From NCBI GenBank assembly GCA_050084515.1, contig CM114273.1, positions 22,816,001 to 22,880,000 of the forward strand: a stretch of 64,000 bases of DNA, given 5' to 3'. Below the pieces are notes generated by a model. It worked only from the letters and a program-made list of their open reading frames with translations, had not been told where the DNA came from and did not search any database. The stretch comes from Blasia pusilla. Taxonomy: Eukaryota; Marchantiophyta; Marchantiopsida; Blasiales. Of this stretch, positions 24,655 to 36,594 are shown in pieces. Numbering within the stretch: position 1 is the first letter of the stretch; each line of letters begins with the position of its first letter. A program made the translations under genes and the position numbers.

Positions 24655-27600
24655 AAGCCACTTGGGGATCCCCTAGATGAGGTAACAAATGAAGCCATTC
24701 CACGTCTATCAAAAGGGCCTCATCCAAGAACTTTGAGACATAGTCGATGAAGCCAATTGGAACCCCAAGAACCCTAACCCCTTCAATGTAGGGTCTATGT
24801 TGCATGGATCTACAAGAGATACAACTATTATGTTCATGTGTGATGGTGATTCTAGAGGATGGCATATGCCTTGTCTAACTCCTTGCCCCCCACCCTCTTG
24901 ATATAGTTCCCACAAGACAACGGTTATGTCCTAGATGTGTATCCAAGAATCTAGGTTTGTATATATATTCTTGACCATAGCCAACATAACTAAAACCCAT
25001 CGGACTCCTTGGCCCCCTACCCTAGTAAAGGGTAAAATTGCAATGCGCTTTGCTCGTTTCTTACCTTTGTATCCATAGGCAGGGAGTGTCATAGCGGTGG
25101 TAGCCCAACTATTTCAATTGCATAGAGAGTCACCAAGTTTTATGGGCTTAACTTTGTAAATGGGGAGTAGGTGGGATGAATGTTGAGAGAAGGCATGAAG
25201 GAGACCATACTCCACATTTACTAGGTTGGACTTTAAGGTTTAAGAAAGAGAGTTGCTCCACAAATGGGTATAAGCAAGAACCACTTCAGAAGGAGGACCT
25301 ATAATGTGAGTGTCATCACCAATAGAAGGGAAAAAACAAGATGGAAATGCTTGTGTTAATGCTCGAAGGGCAAAAAAATGGGCAATGGCAAAGAGTGGGC
25401 CACCTATGGGATCATCTTGATGTGTGCCACAAGCCAATTCTAGAATACTATATTCCTCGGAAGAAGCATGATGAGAATAGAAAATGGGCGTATCATAGGC
25501 ATAGAAGGAGCGAACAAATTGTTGGATTCTCAACATCCACTTCTATGAGCACTATTTATTTGATCGGCCCCCTTGTATGAGGAGAAGCTTAATTGATGTT
25601 TCCAACTTAGACGTCGTAGGAGTCATAGTAATAGGACGTAGGTGGATTATGGAGTAGCGTTACTAGGATTATCTAACCCTATATTGGGTCCGGGAGCGCA
25701 ACCCCTAGTATGCTAAGACGACATGGGGTTTGGAGGCTACGCCCCTGGAAAATATTTCCTATTAATAGAAACAAAGAAAATTAGGTAAAAAAGCCTAGTT
25801 TCCCGAGTAGTGAAATATTTGGAAGCCACGGCGGTAGTGCATTCTTGTATGTCGAGTTATTTCCATGTTCATGTTCCATCAAAGCTCTTCTGTGAGCGCA
25901 CAGACGGACTAGGCCACTTTGTATCTCCAAGTTTTGTAAAAGATTTCAATGATTTCATCACTTTATGTTTTCTCACACAAAGGGAATGAGACTCACAAGT
26001 TGTCCTCCTACACAACGTAACTCCTCAAAGATGGCCGCACGAGAAACTGAATTGAATGCGTTAACCACATCGATTTGAATTGCTACCCATTCCGGATGAA
26101 TATCAAGAGTGGAGCGAATCCCATACACCACAGCCTCACAACCTCCAAGATTTGCCACTCCAAATTGATGAGGAAATAAGTGGGCACTAAAGTGAGGAAA
26201 AAATTGCAAGCATAGGGATCGACTAACCAAGCGGTATAAAACCTCTCCAATAGCCAAAGGGCGCACACCTGAAGAAGGCTTATCCATAGCCAACAAATGA
26301 CAAGCCCCTAAGATCCTAGAGATAGAGAATGGGAGACGACATGCCGCCATATGTGCACACGCCTTATATAGAGAGACAAACCCACTTGTTGAATCTGTCG
26401 GGATAAAGTAATGGCAGAGATGCTCAAAAACCATCTATGATAGCCCGCTTGCTGATAAGCGAGGAGTATGCACAAAATTCCTTGTGAAAACCTCCAAGTC
26501 AAGCTCCTAGTCAAGGTCCGTTGTATAGTCTTCCACAAAAGGTGGAGCATCGCCACTTGAAGGAGGATGAAGAGCTTCTAAGAGAGCCACTATTTCCGCA
26601 CTTGGAACCGCCAGAGAAAGAGGACCCAATGCTCAAGCTGCACGTGAAAAATCACCAACCTGCCCCAAAAGTCAACTTCGTCAAAGGCGTTGTTGTATAG
26701 AAGGCCTCCCATGATTGGCATGTTGAGTGGGATGAGCCGCAGCTAAGGCCTCTACTCAAAGTACATGCTCATTCTGAAGATTCTCCCAATCCCCAGACAT
26801 CAAGCGTCGAATACGTGTGGATGTTTCACGATGACCTGTCGCACCACCCCTTGGAGGGAGGACTAAAACCCATTGTGGGAAGAGTAATAGGAGATACCAA
26901 GCTATCTGTGGGATCATGCGCTAACCTTTCCAATGGGAAAAGCAAAGCTTGTTGGGTGTTGGGGCGAAGAGCAATAGGAATGCGAGTATAGAATCTAGGA
27001 CGAGGAAGACCTAGATGGAAAGAGCAAAGGAGATCAATTTGGCTTAACCAGGTCCAAGTAGTTGTTGTGGGGAGTGCACTAAGAGGTGGTATCGGGTTAG
27101 GAATCGAAGGCTCATGCATAGATCAACAATACCACTGATGTCTTTTGATCCCATTAGGAGCAAACTCCTTACCACAAGGTATGCAAGGAACCTTTGGTAC
27201 AAATGCAAAAGTAGAAGGGTTACTTACAAGGAGAGGAGGTGGGAGGTGCAAGAGGTGGTGATGGACGACGATGAGGAGGCAAGTAGGTTGGGAAAGGAGG
27301 AGGAAGAGGGTAGATAAGGGTAGAGTAGATGGGAGTTGGAAGCAAGGGCATAAATGAGATATGTGGGGATGGCAAAGTGGTAAGATTCGATAATAATGAA
27401 TCAAGATTAGGCTCCATAAGACAAAACAAAGAGGGGAGAAGAGGAGAATCCAAAAGAAATATAGGGAGTGTAATGGGTGTATTAGCATCAAGAGGAAAAT
27501 AGCAAGATCTACGATGAGGAGGTGAACCAGAGGGAGAGGTTACAGCTATAGGAGGGCGTGTAAAACCACATAAGCGAGTAGATGGAGAATCCAACTCCAT

Positions 27601-27720
27601 CTTTGATGACATAGAAGCAAAGGTAGGCAAGTCATCGAAGACAAAGGAAGACATATGAAACGTGGTTTGGAGAAAGCATGAGGGTAACAAGCAAAACAAA
27701 AGTAGTGGAATCTGTCCAAA
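24655..27720 (-). pseudogene. Non-LTR retrotransposon, N-terminal and RT part (broken)
   Basis: This is the upstream part of the same element, in several frames. A C2HC finger, CIPCGKEFAPNGIKRHQWYC, lies at 27126-27188, with a Pro/Leu/Ser-rich region upstream to about 27700. RT palm pieces at 26434-25973 contain LLAMDKPSSGVRPLAIGEVL, HQFGVANLGGCEAVVYGIRS and QIDVVNAFNSVSR (motif A). The continuation at 25536-25240 has THQDDPIGGP (motif B; RQGDP is usual) and the catalytic GDDTHIIGP. A thumb piece with GVRVLGVPIG and LGDPQVAYGILSRCF lies at 24800-24655. Several frameshifts, plus a foreign PHD-like segment at about 24.78-24.95 kb, break it. The whole element spans about 4.4 kb. Confidence 0.8.
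24783..24945 (+). pseudogene. PHD-finger fragment of the 48-58 kb retrotransposon family
   Basis: On the plus strand this segment aligns base by base with the PHD region of copy A (52.28-52.43 kb). Matching stretches include TATGTTG..GGATCT, ATGTTCATGTGTGATGGT against ATGTTGGTATGTGATGGT, GGATGGCATATG against GGGTGGCATATG, CCCTCTTGATATAGTTCCCAC against CCCTCTTGATGTGGTTCCCAC, and AGATGTGTAT. It lies inside the minus-strand LINE between its thumb and palm pieces, so I read it as an insertion or recombination scar. Only the finger end of the element is visible; I saw no LTR around it. Confidence 0.7.
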
Positions 27721-30700
27721 AAAAGTTTGGATGGAGAATAAGATTAGACAATAGCGAATTTATGATTGAAAGTTACTATAAGAAAAATGTAAAAAGAAAT
27801 TGAAAAGGAAAAGTGATCTCTATGGTATCGGAAGAGGTGGCTCAAGAATATGAATTTCTAATGTCCTTAAGGAGATAGCAAACGTATGTAGGGGCGAAAT
27901 AGTAAAGTAAAGAGTTGAAATAGCAAGGAAGACATTTGGGAGGAATGGACCTAAAACAAACCCGTACATCAAAATAAGAGCCTACAGAGAAGGAAGAAAA
28001 ACTATAAAACCTACTTGATGTGAAAAGAAAAAGCTTGTCACGACGATCGAAACAAGCCCAAAACGTCCAAAACTCTAGAAGAAAGTTACGAAAGAAATTA
28101 GAAACACCAAAAAATAGGATATGAGGAGAAAGTGAGCCATCCACCAATGACTGCTATGAGGGAATGAGTTCATAATGTTGGTCCAGCCCGTATCAAAAGA
28201 TCGAGAAAAGAAAGAGGAATCCCTTAAACGGATGGTAACCCGATATCACTCTATAAGGAGAGCGCTATGTGTGAAATTGCATTAAGGAATCTATGAGCAC
28301 ATTTAGGAGAGAAGGAGGTCCAAATATCCCTAGAACTTTGGAAAAGTCAATCTTAAGTGGAAAAAAGAAGACCCCAAAGTTCAAGCTTGAGAAGATGAAC
28401 ATGTTGGGCCTTAGATTGAAAGGATTGGATCACCATGGAAATAATTACAAGCAAAATTCTAGTCGTCCCTCCATCTCCTCCGCATAGTCCTCCTCCTCCA
28501 TTAAAACCATTAGTATTATTATACATATGTATAATAATACATATTATGTATATATAGATAATCATCATAAAGATTTTTTTTTCAATTAGATAAAGAGATA
28601 AGTAAGTTGCCCAATGTGGGTTAAATATTTTGATAAACACTACCATCACTAAAGTCCATGGGATGTGAGGTGTGTTGAAACTTCATGGATCCTACCACTA
28701 GAGGTTCTTTCTTTATAAAATTGTCATCACATTCTTTTAATTGAGATCAATTCTATTTTTTTGGAGCTAGTTGCGGATACATGTATTTTTCTTAGTTCAT
28801 GGGAGGGTTTTTCTTCTCTTTTCACTACAACTAGTTGTCATTTCAAATTCGGTTCACCTTTTGAATCTTCCTAGAATCTAGTTCTCCCATCTTATTTGAT
28901 CCATGGTCCATTTATTTTTGAAGTTCTAGATGAAAAAAACTATAGATGAGAAAGGATGCAAGAATCTACAAGCTAGGGAAAATTAAAAGGGGCTAAACAA
29001 GCCTACCAAATTCATTCAAAATTTCCAAGAACCAAATAAAAAATAGGAAATCCTTAACTTCCAAATAGCATCTATGTCAATATTCTTGAGAGAACACGCA
29101 TTTAAGATCAAGCTTAAAATAATAAACCTATGTGTTTAATTGTGATTAAAGTCAAGTTTTGGTAGTGGGGTTGGTTTTGCACATGAAGGAGAAGGGGGTT
29201 GTTCCTACAAAAGCACATCAGCAAAACGGTGAAAAAAAAACATCATTTTGGATAAATATTTTGTGAAAGAGAGTGGATATCGCATTTATGCCTTTGTGCA
29301 TGGACAATGCACTAATCAAGAGGGATCCTCTTTAGCCCTTCTCATAGGGGCATTGATCTATGTCTATCAAGAGACTAGGAATGGCTCCCCATACCTTTGT
29401 ACATCCCTCTCATTGGCTCTATCTAGGGACACTAACTTTTTTCCTTCTTTTCTCTAGAGAATGGAGGATTCCTGCAACTTCCTCTCTTCCTCTTTCCATT
29501 GTAGCCACCCTCATTCTCATTCTTCCAAGAATATTAGTATTTACCTCTTTTCTTGGAAGGAATAAAAGAGGGTTTTTCTCTTCTTCCTTCCATCCCTTAT
29601 CTTACAAAATAGGGGAGGTGACGTCACACCATCCATCATCCTAGAAAATTAGAGGACATAGATTTCAATCTCTACGTCTCTCTACATTCCTCCCCACACC
29701 CAATGAAATTACAAGGAAGGAGCGTGATGATGAGTATCTATGCCTTCACTTCCAAGAGGAAAAGAGAGGATTCTCTATAGACAGTCCAATTCTCTCCGCC
29801 AAAAGTCTCTTACTCTATTATCTTATTTTCCCTCCTCCATTCAATTTCTTCACTATCTCCCCTCCCCTCTCAAATTAAAACCGTAACACAAAGAAAACTA
29901 GTGTGCGGCCTTGAGAGGGGGGGAATATTAGTAAATTACCAAACACGTGTTGGAGGACATGTGGATAGTCTCCAAGACAAGGAAAAAAAAATGAGATATA
30001 TCTGTCGAGGTCGTAATAGTTAGACCTCAAGCTCTTCCTTGTTGAATATTTATCTCACACAAATTTTCACAAAATAAAGGGCTAATACCCTTTCTAACAT
30101 AGATAAAGAAATTTTCTTTAAAAAATTAGCTTGTAGGATTTATGGAAGAGGCTTGAAATTATCCAATTTACATGTTTTCAAATTAGTCGGTAGGGCCTTA
30201 AAGTATTACATATAAGTGGTTAAAGTGGCCAATGGTAGGGTAATTTTCTTATTTTAATGTCAAAAAATAAGAAAATGGATTTAAAAATTTATAAAGAAAA
30301 TTACAAAAAAATATTTTATAAGAGAATTTTCAAATTTTATTCAAATTTTAATTCAAATTATACATCAAATACGATTTCAAATTTACTTCTCATCATAGAT
30401 CATTTTGTAAATAATCATACTATTAGGGGCGTTAGCCCTGGCTAAGAAGCTCCCCCTAAACGCCAAGTGTGAAGCTTGTCAAATACTCAATTATTTTTTA
30501 ATTTTTCCTATACTGAGCTGACATAGAAAAGAGGTTTTTAAGGATTTTTGTTTTAAGATAAATTTAAATTAAAAATAGATAATCCCAAATAAAATTTTAC
30601 CTCTTTTTTTTTTTTTTAATTTTATAAATTAAAAATTTTAATTTAAAATTAGAGAAAAAAACTTAAACTTTCAATTTCAAGTTAATTTGGAAGGAAAATT

Positions 30701-33312
30701 ACATATTACTTTAGAAATATTTCATTAATCTCCTTTTCTAGCTTTACTTGTGAGGGATTTTATAGAATATTTTGAGACAAACTTTGGATCAAAATGATTG
30801 AATCTTTTTACTAATTGAGAAACTTTGAAGATCCCTATCAAATTTGTCTATGAATTTCTGAATTTTTTTAATTTTATCTATACCAAGTAGAAAACAAGAA
30901 TGGGCAAGGTTTTCATAATAATTAATTATTTATAATTAAATCAAATTTGAACATTTTCCCGATAAAATATTCTAGAGTCTCTTTCATCTTTTAAATTTTT
31001 CCTCATTTGAAAATTTCAAATTATGTTTCCAAGGTTCATGCAAACAAAATTTAAAGTTTAGTTTTTAGGAGAAATTAATTTTTCTTGTGGGAAAAATAAA
31101 AAGGATAAAAGGACACTAATGGGACAAGAATTATTCTTTAAAATAAAGGAATATATTTAATTTAAATTCTATTTCTAACTTTCAAGTTAGATTGAGGGGG
31201 AATTTTAATCCCTCTTTTGGGAAAGAATTCATCAAAATAAGTGATTTTCTTTTATTTATTGAAAGACACGAATTGCAAAAAGGATAAATTATTTTTTCAA
31301 AATTAATTAAGGAAAATATATGAAAATTTTTCTTGAGCCAAGTTAGACGCAATATAAAAAAATTGATCTTTTTTTTTCATCTTTTTTAAAATTAAAATTT
31401 ATTCATCGTGTGTCTTCTAATTTCACATTATCATCCTCCATATGTAAAGTTTTTTCACACTGAGTCATCCGGTGTATCCCATGGGCAAAAAATTACAAGT
31501 ATGAAATAAACCAGTAGGGAGATTCCTAGAGAAGCAAAGTGAGAAAATATATTTTGATAAGAAAAAAAAAACAGCAAGAGAAAAGTGAAAAAAAAATTCT
31601 TGGTTAGATATTTCCAACTGAATATGTCCGAAAACAAAATTACTAGTGAAAACTTGTCTTCAAAATTTGTTATTCGATATTTATGGCAAGAAATGGATAA
31701 GTACCATATGCTGGCTTTGGAAATATCTTACGATCATGGAGTTGGACATGCAATCAGCTAATGCGGAAAATAGATATATTTTTAAAAAAATTGAGGATAC
31801 AAATTTTTTTAATATAAAATATTATTCCTCTCATTGTTTTGAAGAGTAAATTTTGGAAGAAAAAGAGTTTTTAAAAAAAAATAGGGTTTTAATTTCCCTC
31901 CTAACCAAGCTTAAAAACTCTAAAAGACTTTTTTAATTAAATTTTGAAATAAAATAGAAAATTAAAGGGAGACCACAAAATGCTTTTGAAAGATTGGGAA
32001 AATATAAATTATAAAAATAATTTTTAAAATATATATATAAATTTTGGTCATCTAGAGTAGTTACACTCTGGACTCGTTAGAGCCTCGGTTCCCCGACGTT
32101 TTCTTCATTTATATCATTATTGGCGATAACATAAAATAAACATGTTTTTTTTATGTAATTTTTTCAAAAAAAATAATTTCATTAAGTAATATTGACTGAT
32201 AATTTACTTCATAGATATTATTTTGGAGAATGAATATGTATTATTTAAACTTGTATGAGAGATGAAAATTAATTAAATTGTTAGAAAATTATTAAAAATT
32301 TTGATTTTTTAGAAGAGTGAAATATTGTCATTTTTATTTTAAAAAATTATGAAATTTTATATTTAAAAATTCATTCTCGTGCGAAATCACGGGCATGCTA
32401 ATCCTGCCCGTGATTTGGGCTACCTCCACTACCTTTTACCACACAAGGGCCACACTGATTTATTAAATATAAAAGAAAAATATCCAAATATAAGGACGCC
32501 TTACGGCCTAATTGAGACCCTTTTTGAATGATCGCTGTCCGGGCTTCCCTAGTGTCTTCTTCGTCTCATATGGGACTGACGAGACAGCAGTCAGAGAGTA
32601 GATCTAGTGGATAACTTCAATATCCAATGGTTCAAGAGGGTTTCTTTCCACGCTGCCAGTCAGGAGGCCTGTCACGGACTCGGGCTGATGTGCTGTAACT
32701 GGTAATGTGTGGTCGTGACAAAGGCCCGTCCGGTGATTTCCTCTCCATTGGGGAGTGAATTTTGAAGATTCGAATGCGGACCGTGAAAGGGGTTTCGTTT
32801 CGGTCTGCGTCTGCAGCAGATCTGGCGAACAGCGGTCGTTGGAGTCTCGCGGCGGCGTAGGAGTGAGAGGAGAGTGGAATTCCGCTTTGTGCCGAAGTGT
32901 TTTTCTTCGTCCTCTGGTACTTTTATTTTTTTATTTCTTTTGATTTTACGGCGGAGAGAGATTGTTACCGATGGGAGTAGCAGGATCGCGAAGTGCTCGT
33001 CTCGATTTGAAAGGCGACAGTGAGGCGGCGCTGTAACTGCGATTTGACAGGGGTTGAAACGTTGAGGAGTCGTGTGTGAAATGAATTGCGGTGAGTAATC
33101 TGCCACTGTGTGGAGGCCGTCTCGAGTGAGAGGACGAGTCTTGCAACACTCTAAAAGCGCTGGCCAAGTGCGAAGACGGATCCAGGGCCAATAAGCACGC
33201 TTAATAATAAAAGGAGGGTGCTGGAATAATTGGTACTGAGACGAGTGAATTTTGCTGAGGGTCTGGTGGAAGCAGACCTGCTTTTGTAGACGATCAGTTT
33301 CCGGAGGTTGGG
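27721..33312. other. Long gene-free, largely AT-rich stretch
   Basis: From about 28.5 to 32.4 kb the sequence is dominated by A/T runs, with short frames only and no domain. 27842-28147 (minus) may be leader of the non-LTR element. 32.4-33.3 kb returns to normal composition and probably holds the promoter and 5' leader of the GT31 gene. The 216-codon minus frame at 32672-33322 overlaps that region but looks like a chance frame (see rejected items). Confidence 0.5.
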
Positions 33313-35906
33313 ATGCCATCATCCCCCACTTTCAGCCGCAAGTTTCCTTTTCAGCGAAGTGGATTATGGAAAGAGAGGGGGCACTCTCGCCAGTCAACAT
33401 GTAGCTCTCGGAGCCTGATCAGATTTTTATACGGATGCATCCTTCTGTTGCTCATCGCTGTGGCACTGCTGATGCACCGGCAGTTGGCATATACCTACAC
33501 ACCTATTGTAGGTTGTGGTGGAGTTGAGGATACTTTTCGCTCGCTTGTTGTTTTTCCGTCCCCGAAGAAGGTCCTGCAAGTGGGCGTGACTGGCGACATT
33601 AGTAAGCTTGGCAGTGAGCTCATCCGTGGAAGCATCAATCCAGAACCTCTAGATGGTGAACTCCAAAAGGAAATGCGGCCAAAGGTGCTAGGATTTGTTG
33701 GGATACAGACAGGATTTGATTCAGCTGATCGGCGGAAAGCGCTCAGGCAAACCTGGATGCCATCAACCCGGGACGGTTTCGTCAGGTATGAACGATTGAC
33801 GGATTTGTATGCCTTTCCAAACCGAGAGTCAGATGTTCAAGAAACCTAAGAGGCAAAGAACTTCGATGCCTTCCTCTGGCATGGCAGAATGCACAAGGTT
33901 AGTATGTAGAAGAGTAGAGGATCTGCTCCTCAGAAATTGAAATCAGCGGCCGTCCCTTGCATCTAGTCTTCCCTGGAGCAATTGCAGTATCTGGAAGGGC
34001 ATGTTACGTGTCGTGACACGACGTTGGCGACCGCACTGTGATGTGTTCATTGATCGCAGATTGGAGGAAGATACGGGGCTGGTTTTCAGATTTGTTATTG
34101 GTTACACCGACGATGCGAAAAAAATGGCTGATGTGGAGCGGGAGACTGAGAAGTACCGCGATTTTATCCGCATTGACAATCAAGAAGAGTATAAAAGACT
34201 CCCCTACAAAACGTAATTACCTCTCAAACTCCATTTTTCATCCTCTAGTTCGTCAGTCGACATGTTAAGTACTACTCAATAATGTTGTGTGGAAGGAAGA
34301 GCTAATTAGGGTACTATCCAGTATCCTAGGTAGGGCCATGGGTCTCTTGTGTCCCCATGGACGAGAAATCATATCCTCGATTAATTGAAAATCATAAGTA
34401 TGATCGCGATTGGTTCTTGCTAAGTAAGCTCCTAGTGCACGATCGATCGAATGCTTCATACATCCAACGAAAATATACAAATACCGGCAGTAGGAGTTTG
34501 AGAAGAGTACCCTACACATTGGTGAACTCCCCTCAGCATTACTAGTATGATCTCGTCGACATTTTCTGTTCATTTGGAGTCCCTATCTGCCTTAGGGGAG
34601 CGAAGGTACTCCTCTATCATGTGGGTGTATCAGCAGCAATGGCAATCTTGGGCAATAGTATTCTTACTGTATTTCTCGATACATTTGACAGGTTAGCTTT
34701 TTTCAAAGCAGCTCATATGCTCTATGACGCGGATTTTTATGTCAAGGCTGACGATGACATCTACTTGCGTCCAGGTAAGTGCAGGTCCATCAGGTTGTAC
34801 AAGTCTCGAGTATAAGCGTCTGTTATTGTAAATGTGTAACTATTGTGCAGCCATCAGTTAATCCAAAGTAAAGGAATTTAACATGCAGCATTTGCTTGTG
34901 GTCGTGCTAATAGTTCTCATGTTGCAGACCGCTTGTCTCTACTACTGAAGAAGGATCGCCAAACTACACGAACTTATTTGGGATGCATGAAGAAAGGAAA
35001 TGTGATCACTAGTCCGGCTTTCAAATGGTGACCAATCTTCACACGACTTGAGCCAGTATGATTGTGTCAGTCAGTGCCACTCAAAAGATGGCCTCTACTC
35101 TCTGCAGTGGAGTTTCTGTGAGATGATGTTTAGTTGTTGTAGTTGGTGTGATCTACTCTGGTTTAGCCAGTATTCTCCATGATGACCGGCGAAAGCAAAT
35201 ATCCGTGAGGGTTTGGAGAGGAAAGATGTAATCACTGTCGGTTGCGTGACCGCATTGCAGGTATGAGCCTCTCGGATATTTACTGGGCAGTGAATACTTT
35301 TTCCATGCATATGGTCCCATCTACGCCCTCTCCCGAGATGTAGTAGCGGATCTGGTTACCTTCAAGAATGACAGGTAATGTCCAAAGCCGTTGAGTCTCC
35401 TTGAAGTTAGTGTACATTCTTTTGATGTCAAAAGTCTAGGATTCTGGTATCACTGATTGCTGGGCAACCCTGGTATCAAGAAGTCCAACCCTAATTGTCT
35501 TGCTTAAATTGTGCGTTCTGAGAAATTGGCTCACGACCATGTTGATTTGTGTGTAATGCAGTTTTAGGTTGTTCAGTAATGAAGACGTCACAATCGGCTC
35601 CTGGATGCTTGCATTGAATGTTGACCATGAAGATGATAGAACCCTTTGTGACCCTGTCTGCAACCACAACTCAGTGGCTGTCTGGGACATTCCTACTTGC
35701 TCAGGTGCATAGCTATTCTGTCCCTGTTTTGTCAATGAGGACACATCTACGAATTAATATTCCGTCTCACACTCATGCCAAAAATCTTGTTCCTTTATGG
35801 TCCTAACAGCCTGGGTTGTGTTGTCGTCACAGGTCTGTGCAACTCAGAACACCGGCTACTAGAACTTCACCAGCAAGACATGTGCTCGAAGAGTCCAACC
35901 ATTTAG
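33313..35906 (+). CDS. GT31-family beta-1,3-galactosyltransferase-like protein, 7 exons, complete
   Basis: A type II Golgi glycosyltransferase expected to transfer a sugar (probably galactose) from a UDP-sugar onto glycan or arabinogalactan acceptors. I join 33313-33785, 34060-34212, 34692-34774, 34928-35027, 35261-35374, 35562-35704 and 35833-35906. All introns are GT-AG, phases agree, and 1140 nt encode 379 residues. A basic N-terminus precedes one membrane anchor (about residues 36-55, rich in Leu/Ile/Ala). The catalytic domain starts at [10 protein letters not shown] with RRKALRQTW, then [10 protein letters not shown], then the metal-binding DDD in [11 protein letters not shown] (229-231). 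It ends with [28 protein letters not shown] and [11 protein letters not shown] plus paired cysteines near the C-terminus (CDPVC, CSGLC). This matches the plant B3GALT-like group. Donor and acceptor cannot be read from sequence. No lesion was seen. Confidence 0.93.
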
Positions 35907-35949
35907 TAGACGGACTGCCCATGGTTCTAATTTCATAACTGTATGAAGA

Positions 35950-36440
35950 TTAAAGGACATTGTATCATAGATTTTTCTTGCTACAGCAGATGCAGTAGTA
36001 AAATCTGGTGGAATCCCCTTTTCGGCTTTTTGGGTAATCATGTCACCCATTTAGTGACTTGTATGTATGCCATGTATCCACATTCAATAGGTAGTCGATC
36101 ACACTGTGGCATACTAAATGAGGAAACGTCCAATTCAAACAGAAACTATCAGGGTCCGAAACCATTTGAGTCCAGACGATTTACTAGTCAAATATTAACA
36201 AGATCAAATGACTGTCTCATAGAATTTTCTTGCTGCAGCAGATGCAGTAGTAAAATCTGGTGGAATCCACTTTTTGGCTTCTCAGGTCATTCATGCCTGT
36301 AGTTCAGTGTGACTTGTAATGAATGTCTTCAGGCTCAATAAGTATTCACACTTACGAAAAGCAGATGAGGAAATGTCCAAATGTAAACAGAAAATACCTG
36401 GGTTTTAAACCATTTGAATGGTTCAGGTCCAGAGAAAGGG
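35950..36440 (+). repeat. Imperfect tandem duplication, two units of about 250 bp
   Basis: Unit 1 (from about 35955) and unit 2 (from about 36208) share CATAGATTTTTCTTGCTACAG / CATAGAATTTTCTTGCTGCAG, then an exact run AGATGCAGTAGTAAAATCTGG beginning near 35988 and 36240, and later ATGAGGAAA.GTCCAA and AAACCATTTGA. It directly follows the GT31 stop codon, so one unit may lie in its 3' untranslated region. Confidence 0.75.
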
Positions 36441-36594
36441 ACATATTCCGATCTAGTAGTACATCCGCATAACCCTACAACGTTATAGATTGACATTTGT
36501 TAATGGGTGAAAGTCACAACAGCAAATACCCTCACATTGGCCGAACCCGGTGAGTGTAGCAGGCTGAAGTTTTGCAGATATTTCTCTCCTAAAT

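Noticed and set aside
25685-25712. GGAGCGCAACCCCTA match to the protease DSGAQP coding region
   Set aside because: Only about 20 bases match and the flanks do not align; too short to call another element fragment.
27220-27699. 159-codon Pro/Leu/Ser-rich minus-strand frame
   Set aside because: Low-complexity part of the non-LTR element's N-terminal region or a neighbouring frame of it; not an independent gene.
32672-33322. 216-codon minus-strand open frame upstream of the GT31 gene
   Set aside because: No domain, composition typical of antisense to a GC-normal leader, and it overlaps the GT31 start; no splice-joined continuation.
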